Shown: one piece after another, positions 41,379 to 50,045 of the stretch
Numbering within the stretch: the stretch's first letter is position 1
How the letters are laid out: the number at the start of each line of letters is the position of its first letter
From: Burkholderia humptydooensis
GTDB lineage: Bacteria > Pseudomonadota > Gammaproteobacteria > Burkholderiales > Burkholderiaceae
Direction of reading: 5' to 3'
Assembly: GCF_001513745.1 (NCBI RefSeq)
Contig: NZ_CP013382.1
Coordinates: 682,001 to 746,000 of the forward strand
DNA length: 64,000 nucleotides
Position numbers and translations under genes: made by a program
The notes under the pieces: generated by a model
Databases searched by the model: none
The model's input: the letters and a program-made list of their open reading frames with translations, nothing else
What the model was told of the DNA's origin: nothing

Positions 41379-42506
41379 TCAGCGCGCGGCCGGACGTTCG
41401 CTCGGCGCGAACCGGCGGCGCAGCGCGGCGTCGAGCGGCTTCTTGTAGTCGAGCACGCGCTTTTCCAGGTACTGCCACGACAGATGTGCGAGCAGCACCG
41501 CGAGCAGGAATTGCAGGATTTCGGGCAGCAGTTCCTGCAGCGCGAGCGGAACGCGCAGCCGTTCGTAGAGGCCCGGCATCACGCCGATGCGCTCGGGAAT
41601 CAGGTTGTGGAACAGATAGAACCCGTAGCTGATCGTGCCGAGGTACGCGAGCGGCGCCTGCTCGAGCAGCGAGACGGCCGGATGTTCGGGACGGCTCACG
41701 ATCCAGAACAGCAGGATGGCGATCGACACGCCAAGGCCGATGTCCGCGACGCCGCCCGCCGTCGCGGAAAGCGGTGCGGCCCATAGCGCGAGCGTCGCGC
41801 AGAACGCGGCGCCCGCCGCGCCGATCCACGGCATCAGCGCGCCCGCGACGCCTTCGGGCGCCGCCGCGCCGCCGCTGCGCAGGATTGCGCCGATGCCGCC
41901 GAGCGCGATCAACGCGAAATTCCACGGCGAAAACGCGTAAATGAGCACGGGCGACGCGTGCTGCAAATAGAGCAGCAGATGCGCGGCGGCGGCGAGCGCG
42001 ACGGTCGCGGCGCAAATCGCGAGATGGCGCGATGCGCGGGTGGCGAGCAGCACGATCGGCGCGATCAGGTAGAACTGCTGCTCGACGGCGAGGCTCCAGA
42101 AGTGCGACGTGCTGCCCGGCCAGCCCTCCTTGACGACGCCGATCCAATAGTCCGATAGAAACACCGCGTGCCAGCGCAGCCCGAGATCGACGTCGTGCTG
42201 ATAGAGATGGCGATGCGCGATCGCGATCGCGGCGAGCAGCAGGTAGTAGACGGGCAGGATGCGCAGCGCGCGCTTGCCCGCGAACAGCCAGAACGCGTAG
42301 CGGCGGCACGACGTGCCGCGCTCGATCGCGAGCCGGCTGCGGTGCAGCTCGCCGACGATCAGGAAGCCGCTGATGAGGAAGAACGTCCAGACGCCGATCT
42401 GGCCGACGTCGACCGCGCCGAAGTGCGCGCGGTGCGACAGGAAGACGAGTGTGACGGCGACGGCGCGCAGGCCGTCGAGCCCTCTCACGTGTTTGACTGC
42501 GCGCAT
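41379..42506 (-). CDS. Acyltransferase family 3 membrane protein
   Basis: 375 residues. HVRGLDGLRAVAVTLVFLSHRAHFG and the basic motif AGKRALRILPVYYLLL place it in the acyltransferase-3 family; FWSLAVEQQFYLIAPIVLL is the central signature and FLISGFLIVGEL follows the first helix. The start at 42504-42506 matches the domain edge. Like the two other family members nearby it probably modifies a surface polysaccharide. It is convergent with galU. Confidence 0.87.
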   Translation of the reverse strand: MRAVKHVRGLDGLRAVAVTLVFLSHRAHFGAVDVGQIGVWTFFLISGFLIVGELHRSRLAIERGTSCRRYAFWLFAGKRALRILPVYYLLLAAIAIAHRHLYQHDVDLGLRWHAVFLSDYWIGVVKEGWPGSTSHFWSLAVEQQFYLIAPIVLLATRASRHLAICAATVALAAAAHLLLYLQHASPVLIYAFSPWNFALIALGGIGAILRSGGAAAPEGVAGALMPWIGAAGAAFCATLALWAAPLSATAGGVADIGLGVSIAILLFWIVSRPEHPAVSLLEQAPLAYLGTISYGFYLFHNLIPERIGVMPGLYERLRVPLALQELLPEILQFLLAVLLAHLSWQYLEKRVLDYKKPLDAALRRRFAPSERPAAR

Positions 42507-42779
42507 TCCAGGTCCCAAGCGATGCGATGCCGACGGACAGTATAGGAATGCAAATGTCGAACATAATTCGCTCGGGCGATTCGATATGCGACGTAAAACC
42601 GCTGCGCGCGCGGGCCGAAACGACATCCGTAGTCAGCGGCGCGCAACAAAACCTGCGGGAAACCCGCGGATAACGCATAAAAGTGCTGCACGAAGCGGCG
42701 CGGCGCTTGTAGAATCCGGCGTTGAAGCTCGCATGTCGCGCGCTTCGTGTATCCAACGACCACACCTGGTAGGAGAAAC

Positions 42780-43223
42780 ATGGCGACTTCCGCAAAAAAG
42801 GTGGCTAAGAAGGCTGCCGCACCGGCCAAGAAAGTGGCTGCCAAAAAAGCAGCGCCCGCGAAGAAAGTAGTGGCGAAGAAGGCTGTCGCGAAGGCGCCCG
42901 CCGCTCCGACGCCGCTCAAGGACAAGTTCACGAAGGCTTCGCTCGCGACGCACATCGCCGAGCGCGCAGCCATCGAAGTGAAGGCTGTCAAGGCAGTGCT
43001 CGCGGCACTCGAGAACGTCGTGCTGGGCTCGGTCCACAAGAAGGGCGCAGGCGAGTTCACGCTGCCGGGTCTGCTGAAGATCACGGCGCAAGCCGTGCCG
43101 GCGAAGAAGAAGCGCTTCGGCAAGGACCCGTTCACGGGCGAAGAGCGCTGGTTCCCGGCGAAGCCGGCCAGCGTGCGCGTGAAGGCTCGCGCGCTGAAGA
43201 AGCTGAAGGATGCGGCAGCGTAA
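42780..43223 (+). CDS. HU-family nucleoid protein with histone-H1-like Lys/Ala tail
   Basis: 147 residues. The first 45 are a Lys/Ala/Pro repeat tail (AKKVAKKAAAPAKKVAAKK and similar) resembling histone H1 or AlgP tails. The rest is an HU/IHF fold: FTKASLATHIAERAAIEVKAVKAVLAALENVVLGSVHKKGAGEFTLPGLLKI, with a basic PAKKKRFGKDPFTGEERWFPAKPASVRVKARALKKLKDA arm. It should compact DNA. TAGGAGA lies upstream of ATG 42780; a TAGAAT -10-like element is at 42710-42715. Confidence 0.92.
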   Translation: MATSAKKVAKKAAAPAKKVAAKKAAPAKKVVAKKAVAKAPAAPTPLKDKFTKASLATHIAERAAIEVKAVKAVLAALENVVLGSVHKKGAGEFTLPGLLKITAQAVPAKKKRFGKDPFTGEERWFPAKPASVRVKARALKKLKDAAA

Positions 43224-43273
43224 GGACGGCGTGCGGTTTGCCGGAATCGTCCGGTAGCTGCGACAGTCCGAAA

Positions 43274-43310
43274 AAATCCCCGCGTGCGCGAGCGCGCGGG
43301 GATTTTTTTG
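43274..43310 (+). terminator. Rho-independent terminator after the HU-like gene
   Basis: A stem beginning AAATCCCCGCG at 43274 pairs with CGCGGGGATTT, followed by a run of seven T. Confidence 0.92.
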
Positions 43311-43912
43311 TCCGCGTGCGGGCGGAGCGCAGCGTGCGGTTGCGAACGCAAGGCGCGTGGCGTGATGACGAGCGTCGATCGGGAATGCTCGCGGCAACGT
43401 AGTGAGATGTACGTTTCTCGTTTGCCGTCGAACGATGGACCGATGCGGTTGCGGTGCGACGAGATGTCACCGCGCGATACGCGATGCGCGCGGAGTCGCT
43501 GACGTTCGAGCGAGCGGCCGCGGCAGCCGCACGGCGATCGATGACTCGCCGCATGAAGGTGCGGGTTCATTTTGAGAGGGCGCACGGACTGATACGCCGG
43601 CACAGGCGTTCAAATTCGCATTCGCTGGGGCAGCGGCGTCATGCTGGATGATCGGGAGGCCGATGCGACGCGTCGACGATGCTTCCTGCACGATCCCGAA
43701 GCGATCGACCAGTCGTCGACGACGTTCGTCCTTGCCGAGCCTTGGGCGCGTCGAACAGGCCGGCCCGGGGCAGAGGCGTTGCCGAAGCCTTCGGAGCGCG
43801 CGTAGCGCCCGCTATGCGGCTCCGCGCGCATGGTCCGCACGCGGCGTCCCGCGCGATGTCGTCGATCGGTCGCCGCCTCGCGATTCACGCGTCACGCACG
43901 GCGCACGCATCA
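43311..43912. other. 600-base gap without a supported gene
   Basis: Lies between the HU terminator and the porin terminator. Several ORFs pass through on both strands but all are Arg-rich, lack ribosome sites and resemble no family. I see no RNA gene or repeat. It may be decayed sequence. Confidence 0.4.
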
Positions 43913-43951
43913 CAAAAAAGCCAGCCTGGCGCATCTGCGCCAGGCTGGCTT
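43913..43951 (-). terminator. Rho-independent terminator after the porin gene
   Basis: AGCCAGCCTGGCGCA (43919-43933) pairs with TGCGCCAGGCTGGCT (43936-43950) around a two-base loop. On the minus strand it is followed by six U (AAAAAA at 43913-43918 on the plus strand). Confidence 0.95.
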
Positions 43952-44008
43952 TGCGGTTGCGGCCGGCGACGCCCGAAGGCGCCGGCGAGCCGCGCGTCGC
44001 GGCTGCGC

Positions 44009-45163
44009 TTAGAACTTGTGGCGCAGGCCCAGCGCGACCATCTCTTGCGACTTCGTACCGTTGACGCTGTACGAGCCAATCGACGCTTGCGCCGATTGCG
44101 TCGTCGTCGCATCGACGCGCTGTGTGCCGCTCGCGTGCTGGTATGCACCCGCGAGGTAGACGTCCGTGCGCTTCGACAGTGCGTAGTCCGCGCCGATCGA
44201 CACCTGGTGGTACTTCGCGTCCGTGTCGCCGCTCGCCTTCGTGTACGCGTAGCCGAGGCCGAGCAGCAGTGCCGGCGTGGCCTGGTACGTCGCGAAGCCG
44301 CGGCCCGTGTTGTACTTCTCTGTCGACGAGAAGCCCGAGAAGCCGTCCGGCTTGTATTGCGCGTTGCTGTAGCCGAGGCCGACCGTAACCGGGCCGAACA
44401 CGTACTGGCCAGCCACCTGTGCGATGCCGATCGACTTCGCGCTTGCGTAGCCGGAGTTGATCGCGCCGTCGAAGATCGCGTCGGACGAACCGCTCCACGT
44501 CGTGCGCACGCCGCTCGCCGGCGACGGGTTCGACGTGTAGAAATAACCGGCTGCGACGCCGATCGGGCCGTTGTTGTACGCCGCCGCCGCCGACCACGTC
44601 TGGCCTTGGCCCGCCGCACCCGCAATGCCGCTGAAGCCATACAGCGCTTCGAACTGGAAGCCCGCGAACACAGGCGACGTGTACTTGACCGTGTTGTTCA
44701 CGCGCAGGCTGTTGTCGTTGTTGTCGACATCGCCAGGGGTGGCGAACAGGCTGCCGAAGTAGTTGTCTGCCGTGAGCGGCTGCACCAGGTCGACGAGCGG
44801 ATCGTACTGGCGGCCGAGCGTCACCGTGCCGTATTGATCGCTTTGCAGACCGACGAACGCCTGGCGGCCGAACATGCGCTTGCCCTGGCTGAGCGTGCCG
44901 TCATTCGAGCTGAAGCCGTTTTCCAACTGGAAGATCGCCTTCAGGCCGGCGCCGAGATCCTCGGTGCCCTTCAGGCCCCAGCGGCTGCCTTGCAGATTGC
45001 CGCTGCCCATCAGCCATGCGTTGTTGGCCTTGCCATCGTTACCATGAACATAAGTGATCGACGTATCAATCACGCCATACAGCGTGACGCTGCTTTGAGC
45101 CTGGGCTGCACCGGCTGCGCCCAGCAGCGCGAGCGAGAGGGTAGACAGAGCGAGTTTCTTCAT
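44009..45163 (-). CDS. Outer-membrane porin (Gram-negative general porin family)
   Basis: 384 residues. A signal peptide (KKLALSTLSLALLGAAGAAQA) is followed by QSSVTLYGVIDTSITYV, the typical first strand of Burkholderia/Neisseria trimeric porins. GSRWGLKGTEDLGAGLKAIFQLE, the external-loop AFVGLQSDQYGTVTLGRQYD and the terminal strand MVALGLRHKF ending in Phe support a 16-strand beta barrel. The long AT-rich leader (45164-45310) suggests a strong, regulated promoter. Substrate specificity cannot be told. Confidence 0.95.
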   Translation of the reverse strand: MKKLALSTLSLALLGAAGAAQAQSSVTLYGVIDTSITYVHGNDGKANNAWLMGSGNLQGSRWGLKGTEDLGAGLKAIFQLENGFSSNDGTLSQGKRMFGRQAFVGLQSDQYGTVTLGRQYDPLVDLVQPLTADNYFGSLFATPGDVDNNDNSLRVNNTVKYTSPVFAGFQFEALYGFSGIAGAAGQGQTWSAAAAYNNGPIGVAAGYFYTSNPSPASGVRTTWSGSSDAIFDGAINSGYASAKSIGIAQVAGQYVFGPVTVGLGYSNAQYKPDGFSGFSSTEKYNTGRGFATYQATPALLLGLGYAYTKASGDTDAKYHQVSIGADYALSKRTDVYLAGAYQHASGTQRVDATTTQSAQASIGSYSVNGTKSQEMVALGLRHKF

Positions 45164-45623
45164 CGAGTTATTTCTCCACGCGAGTGAGTCGTTATTTGTT
45201 GCGGATTGGAGAATAGCGCACTGCACCAGACGCAAGAAATCCAAAAAAATAAAGTGTCTCAAAAAGGTGACAGCGATGGAAAGTCGTTTTATATCAATCA
45301 CATAAACGACTATTTCGATTCGAGGAACACTGGCCGATTGCTGCGTTGCGATTGTTGTGGGAACAAGTATCTTGCTCGCGGAGGGGAGGGTTTTCGGGCG
45401 GTTTACGCAACAAAAACAGGGTGGGCAAACGTTTGCGGATGTGCGGCCGGCCAGCATGGCGACAATCGTGCGCTCGAACGCCGCGACGTGATGCGGCTCG
45501 ACGCACGCCTGCACCTTTCCGCTCTTGACACGCGGCATGCCGAGCCGGATGTTTGCTCGCGCGCAACAACCGGAAAGGCCGGCGTAAGGCGCGGGCGGCT
45601 TCCTGATGCGCTCGCCGGGCGCG
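45164..45623. promoter_or_regulatory. Porin promoter/leader region and gap before the YihY gene
   Basis: The first 150 bases upstream of the porin are AT-rich (poly-A/T tracts at 45240-45300) and must contain its promoter; a TATTCT element lies at about 45212-45217 on the minus strand but has no good -35. The rest (45320-45623) shows no supported gene. Confidence 0.45.
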
Positions 45624-46547
45624 TCAGTCGTGCGGGCTGTCGCGCGCCGGCGTCGCATCGGCTTGCGGCGCGGCCGCGTTCGATGTGCGCGCCGCGCCGC
45701 GCGCCGCCGCGAATTCCGCGCCGAGCAGCAGCACCGCGGCCGAGAAGTACAGCCACATCAGCAGCACCGCGAACGATCCCGCGGCGCCGAACGCGCTCGC
45801 GGTGCCCGCGTGCGCGAGATACAGCGCGAAGAGCTTCTTGCCCGCCGAGAACAGCACGGCGGAGACGATGCCGCCCGTCATCGCGTCGCGGTTCGACACG
45901 CGCGCGTCCGGCAGGAATTTCATCAGCGTGCCGAATGCGAACGCGAGCACCGCGATGCCGATCGAGAACTGCAGCAGGTTGCCGATCGCGACGTATGGCG
46001 ACGCGCCCCACAGCCAGCGGCCGATGAACGTGATCGCGGTGTCGAGCACGAGCGACACGATCAGCAGGAACGCGACGCCGAGCACGAGCCCGAACGAGAT
46101 CAGCCGCACCCGCACGAGACCGAGCACCGACGACGCGCGTGTTTCGGTCGCGGGCCAGATCACGCTGAGCGCGGTGTTCAGCGATGCGAACGTCGCCGAC
46201 GCGCCGATCGCGAGCATCGCGAACGAGATCAGCGCCGCGGTGCCGCCGCGGCTGCCGCTGCGATGCGCGTTCTCGACGATCGTCTGCACGCCGGCCGCCG
46301 CCTCGTTGCCGATCAGCTCGTGCACGTGGCTGAACACCTCGCCGCGCGCGGCGTCGGCGCCGAAGAACCAGCCGGCGACCGCGATCACCATCACGAGCGT
46401 CGGCGCGAGCGAAAACGCCGAATAGAACGCGATGCTCGCCGCCATCGCGGCGCAGCGATCGGCGGAGAAGCGCTTGAACGCATCGAGCGCCCAGTTGACG
46501 TTGTGACGGACGAGCTTTTGCCGTTGTTGCGGGATCAAGGATTTCAT
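45624..46547 (-). CDS. YihY/BrkB-family inner-membrane protein
   Basis: 307 residues with about six membrane helices. The N-terminal DAFKRFSADRCAAMAASIAFYSAFSLAPTLVMVIAVAGWFFG and the later GASATFASLNTALSVIWP and FAFGTLMKFLPDARVSNRDAMTGGIVSAVLFSAGKKLFALYL are family signatures. Formerly mis-assigned as RNase BN; its exact role is not established. The C-terminal 25 residues are a low-complexity Ala/Asp tail. Confidence 0.92.
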   Translation of the reverse strand: MKSLIPQQRQKLVRHNVNWALDAFKRFSADRCAAMAASIAFYSAFSLAPTLVMVIAVAGWFFGADAARGEVFSHVHELIGNEAAAGVQTIVENAHRSGSRGGTAALISFAMLAIGASATFASLNTALSVIWPATETRASSVLGLVRVRLISFGLVLGVAFLLIVSLVLDTAITFIGRWLWGASPYVAIGNLLQFSIGIAVLAFAFGTLMKFLPDARVSNRDAMTGGIVSAVLFSAGKKLFALYLAHAGTASAFGAAGSFAVLLMWLYFSAAVLLLGAEFAAARGAARTSNAAAPQADATPARDSPHD

Positions 46548-46697
46548 GGGTTGCGCATACGGGCGCGAGCATCGCGCGCCGGGGTCGTTTGCCGTTTTTG
46601 CGTCGGACGCCGCCTGATCAGAAAAGTTTACTCAATCCGGCGAAGCAGGGCGACGACGTGCGGCGGCTGCGGCTGCGGCTGCCGCGCGCGGCGCCGT

Positions 46698-46931
46698 TCA
46701 GTCGGGCTCCGGCAGATCGAGGCGCTCGACGTCGCCGTTATCGGGTGTCGCGCTCTCATGGAACAGATCGCCGAGATACTGGCCGAGCTCGTCGGCTTCG
46801 AGAAAATCCGGAATGACGAAATGCGCGGGACGGCGCTTGCCGTCCGCGCCGGGGTAGAACGGCACCCAGCGGTCCTGCGCGCGCTCGACCAGGATCTGCT
46901 TGCCGAACACGTTGAAACGATGTGTGGTCAT
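46698..46931 (-). CDS. Small conserved protein, DUF7661-like
   Basis: 77 residues from ATG 46929-46931 (longer in-frame starts add only Arg-rich sequence). It reads MTTHRFNVFGKQILVERAQ, then WVPFYPGADGKRRPAHFVIPDFLEADELGQYLGDLFHESATP. This resembles a family of small soluble proteins of unknown function (recalled as DUF7661). It has no clear operon partner; the YihY gene is downstream on the same strand. Confidence 0.7.
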   Translation of the reverse strand: MTTHRFNVFGKQILVERAQDRWVPFYPGADGKRRPAHFVIPDFLEADELGQYLGDLFHESATPDNGDVERLDLPEPD

Positions 46932-47210
46932 GCGCAGGCTCCCGAGGGATCGGTGCTTCGGTGGCGTGCGTCCGGAGGCGGGCCGCGCGAACGACCGTGT
47001 GCCCGGCGGCTCGCGCATGCGCCGGCCGAACGCGGCCGTAAGGCGACATTAGCAGAAAACCGCGCCGCACGGCATTCGAGGCGTCCGGCGGCATCGACGG
47101 CGCGGCGCCGCTCGGTCGCGCATCGCGCCACCGAGCGAGCGCCGGCGATTGCCGGTATGCTCCTTTTCACCGCCTTGTTATGCTCAGGCCGCCGCAGGCC
47201 GATGCCGACC

Positions 47211-48233
47211 ATGACCGACACCTCCCGCTTCCGAAATCCGATCCGCAGCGAAGTCGATCTCGACGCGAACGGCAAGCACGCCGGCTATCTGCGCGTGCCG
47301 CACTCGGTCCATCGTTCGGCGTACGGATGGATTCCGGTGCCGATCGTGTCGATCCGCAACGGCAGCGGCCCCGTCGTGCTCGTGATGGCGGGCAACCACG
47401 GCGACGAGTACGAAGGCCAGATCGTCGTGTCGCGAGTCGTGCGGGAGATCGACGCGGCGCAGGTCGCCGGGCAACTGATTTTCCTGCCGATGGCGAATTT
47501 CCCGGCGGCGGACGCGGGCTCGCGCGTGTCGCCGATCGACGGCGGCAATCTGAACCGCAGCTTTCCCGGCGATCCGGCCGGCGCGCCGACCGCCGTGATC
47601 GCTCACTACATCGAGCACACGCTGCTGCCGCGCGCGCAGTATCTGGTCGATCTGCATTCGGGCGGCAGCTCGCTCGTCTATCAAGGCGGCAACATGCTCG
47701 CGCTCGAGCCGCGCGACGCGGCCGAGCGCGCGCGTGTGCGGGCGCTGCTCGCCGCGTTCGGGCTGCCGCGCGCATTCCTGCATGCGCCGAATCCGGTGCA
47801 CGCGTCGTCGGCCGCGCGCAGGCAGGGCGCGATCTCGATCCTGACCGAGCTGGGCGGCGGCGGCATGTCGGACCCGGCGCTGATCCGCGACGCCCGTCGC
47901 GGCCTGCTGCATTTCCTCGGCTTCGTCGGCGCGCTGCACGGCCCGCTCGTGCCGGACAGCCCGCCCGCGACGACGCGTTTCATGCGGGTGAGCGGCGCGC
48001 ATCACTATGTGTACGCATACGACAAGGGCCTCTACGAGCCGCTCGTCGAGCTCGGCGCGCGCGTGCGCGCGGGGCAGCCGGCCGCGCTGATCCATTTTCC
48101 CGATACGCCGCTGCGCGAGCCCGTCATGCAGTGCTTCGCGAGCGACGGCGAAGTCGTTTGCAAGCGCGTGCCCGCGCAGGTGCGGCGCGGCGACTGTCTG
48201 TTCCAGCTCGCGGAAGACGACGCGCCGGCGTGA
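47211..48233 (+). CDS. AstE/AspA (DoeB-like) zinc deacylase
   Basis: 340 residues from ATG 47211 (ATG 47202 would add three). It belongs to the succinylglutamate desuccinylase/aspartoacylase family: AGNHGDEYEGQIV supplies the zinc ligands His and Glu, YLVDLHSGGSS the third His, and ILTELGGGG the catalytic Glu region. PIDGGNLNRSFPGDP is the substrate-binding Arg motif. Closest in feel to N-acetyl-diaminobutyrate deacetylase DoeB of ectoine breakdown, but no doeA or doeD is adjacent, so the substrate is uncertain. Confidence 0.85.
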   Translation: MTDTSRFRNPIRSEVDLDANGKHAGYLRVPHSVHRSAYGWIPVPIVSIRNGSGPVVLVMAGNHGDEYEGQIVVSRVVREIDAAQVAGQLIFLPMANFPAADAGSRVSPIDGGNLNRSFPGDPAGAPTAVIAHYIEHTLLPRAQYLVDLHSGGSSLVYQGGNMLALEPRDAAERARVRALLAAFGLPRAFLHAPNPVHASSAARRQGAISILTELGGGGMSDPALIRDARRGLLHFLGFVGALHGPLVPDSPPATTRFMRVSGAHHYVYAYDKGLYEPLVELGARVRAGQPAALIHFPDTPLREPVMQCFASDGEVVCKRVPAQVRRGDCLFQLAEDDAPA

Positions 48234-48498
48234 TCGCGCGGACTTGTGCGTCCGGGCGAGCATTGCGACGCGAATGCGTTGTGGAGGGCGCGCGACGAGG
48301 CCGGCGTCTCAACGGCGCGCCATGCATCGCGAAGCGCCGTGGCGTCTTGCGCCGGGCGGTTGAGGCGAGTGCCCGTGACGGATTGCGTGACGAGGCGTGC
48401 ATCGCGAATCGCTGGCTTCCGGCAGCGAACCGCATGCTACGCCCCGTGCCTCGCGCGCAAGCGCGGGGCACGGTCGCACGGTAGTCGGCACGCGGCTT

Positions 48499-49257
48499 TC
48501 AACGAGCGCTGTCTTTCTTTTCCGGAGCCGCGACGTTTGCAGATATTGAAACGGCTGTCGACGGGCGGCGCATCAGGCGGAGCGCGCGATGCGGTTCCGG
48601 CGCCGACGAGCGCTCGTCCGTGGCGAAGCTGTACGGCGGCCATGGGCCGGACATATAGAGCGGAAAGGCGGTCTCGCGCGCCGCTTGCCGACATCGATCG
48701 ACGAAGTCGTCGAGCGTCGTTTGCCGAACGAGAAAACTCAGGCTCACGAAGCCTTCCACCAGCCCGTCGAACCGCCAGTCGCGGTACAGGTTCCGAAGCA
48801 CCGCCGCGATGCGTTCCCCGTGCGACCGCGCGACGGAGTTTGGCGCGCCGCGAGCGGCAAGATAGGCGTGGCCGGGACCACCTGCCTGCGGCCGAGGCTG
48901 TGCGCGCGGCGCTTCGGGAAGCCGGAATCGCAGCCCCATTTCCACGCAGCCGTCGATTCGCTGCAACAGATCCCGATACATGTCGCTTTCGTCGTCGAGC
49001 CAGTCGCGCACGGCTTGCTTGCTGTCGAGGCAAGTGGGAAAGCGCATCGGCACGATGGCGCCGTGCCGGAAGAGCGCGGCCACGGTCTGGCCGAAGTCGA
49101 GTGCCGACGGTATCGTCGCGGACGGCGCCCGAGGATGTTCCGAGACGATGGTGCGCAGATGCGCGCCGTCCACGATTTCGAGCCGCGCGCCGGCCACCCC
49201 CGGCGGCAGCGTGATGGAGCGCTTCGGTGTCAGCACGGCGTAGGTCAGCCAGACCAT
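48499..49257 (-). CDS. Gas vesicle protein GvpF/GvpL family (third copy)
   Basis: 252 residues. The end of the family domain, LYMSGPWPPYSFATDE, matches the SGPWPPYSF signature shared with the neighbouring gene, and MVWLTYAVLTP plus an RFPTCLDS segment mark the N-terminal half. GvpF/L proteins join the shell nucleation complex. The C-terminal 35 residues after the signature are extra and low-complexity. It overlaps the gene upstream by 13 bases and ends the leftward gvp operon. It corresponds in position to gvpF3 of Serratia 39006, from memory. Confidence 0.87.
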   Translation of the reverse strand: MVWLTYAVLTPKRSITLPPGVAGARLEIVDGAHLRTIVSEHPRAPSATIPSALDFGQTVAALFRHGAIVPMRFPTCLDSKQAVRDWLDDESDMYRDLLQRIDGCVEMGLRFRLPEAPRAQPRPQAGGPGHAYLAARGAPNSVARSHGERIAAVLRNLYRDWRFDGLVEGFVSLSFLVRQTTLDDFVDRCRQAARETAFPLYMSGPWPPYSFATDERSSAPEPHRALRLMRRPSTAVSISANVAAPEKKDSAR

Positions 49258-50045
49258 GTCGTCTCTTCGGTGAGCGGGGCGCAAAAGCTGTACGGCGGCC
49301 ATGGTCCCGAAAAGTCGAAATGCAATCCCCACGTGGCGAACTCGGCGTCGATGGCTTCCGCTTGTCGGCGGAATGCCGGGACATCGCGGTTTCGCACGAG
49401 GAACGCCCAGTTCGCTACGATTTCGTGCTCCGAATCCGATGCGCGGCACGGCCGGCTGCACATCTCCACCGCGTGGCGCTGCAACCGTGCCGAGATTGGC
49501 GGCACGCTCTGCTCGAGCCAGTCGCGCAGGTTTTGCCCGGCCCGCGCCTGAAGCTGTCGCTCGCGCAGATAACGGGCGCCCGCCGTGCGAGCCGCCGATT
49601 CCGGCTCGTCGGCGCGAAGCAGCGCGGCTTGCGAGTCGGCGGCCGCCTGCCGATCGAGCCAGCCTTTGACAGCCCACTCCGTCTTGCCCTCGACGTGATC
49701 GAGGACGCGGCCGATATGCGCGTGACAGCTTTCCATCAATGCGATGACCCGGCCGGCGCCGGAAAACAGGGTGCCGAACTGAGCCGGAATGACCGGCGAA
49801 TATCGCATCGTCCACTCGATCGCCGCCGCGTGGACGGCCACCCGGCCAGCGATCCAGGCCGGGTCCGCCAGCCGCCGCTCGGCGTCGGCTCCGGCAAACT
49901 CGCTGCGCGACACGTCGCAGAGCACCGCAGCCAGATTTCCCTCGTGCAGCAGTTGCAGCCGCGGCTCGCCCGGCGCTCTCTTGGCCCATGCGGGGGCGAG
50001 AGGTTCGGCTCGCGCGAAGCAGAACAGATAAAGGGCGTCGTTCAT
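49245..50045 (-). CDS. Gas vesicle protein GvpF/GvpL family (second copy)
   Basis: 266 residues. MNDALYLFCFARAEPL at the start and FDFSGPWPPYSFCAPL at the end are typical of GvpF/L; VIPAQFGTLFS corresponds to the conserved 'vlPvrFGtvf' strand. Predicted role in gas-vesicle assembly with GvpA. Its ATG overlaps the stop of the AAA ATPase gene by four bases. The two left-operon copies are quite different from the right-operon GvpF, so they probably have distinct roles. Confidence 0.9.
   Translation of the reverse strand: MNDALYLFCFARAEPLAPAWAKRAPGEPRLQLLHEGNLAAVLCDVSRSEFAGADAERRLADPAWIAGRVAVHAAAIEWTMRYSPVIPAQFGTLFSGAGRVIALMESCHAHIGRVLDHVEGKTEWAVKGWLDRQAAADSQAALLRADEPESAARTAGARYLRERQLQARAGQNLRDWLEQSVPPISARLQRHAVEMCSRPCRASDSEHEIVANWAFLVRNRDVPAFRRQAEAIDAEFATWGLHFDFSGPWPPYSFCAPLTEETTWSG

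Noticed and set aside
43311..43912. Possible small genes between the HU protein and the porin
   Set aside because: Several ORFs of 60-90 codons exist but none has a ribosome site, hydrophobic segment or recognisable motif.
45206..46027. 273-codon plus-strand ORF opposite the porin leader and YihY gene
   Set aside because: Its second half is the antisense of YihY with shadow composition, and its start lies in the porin promoter.
48444..48473. Strong GC hairpin between the deacylase and the gvp operon as a terminator
   Set aside because: CCGTGCC...GGCACGG arms pair well but no T tract follows in either direction, so I do not call it an intrinsic terminator.
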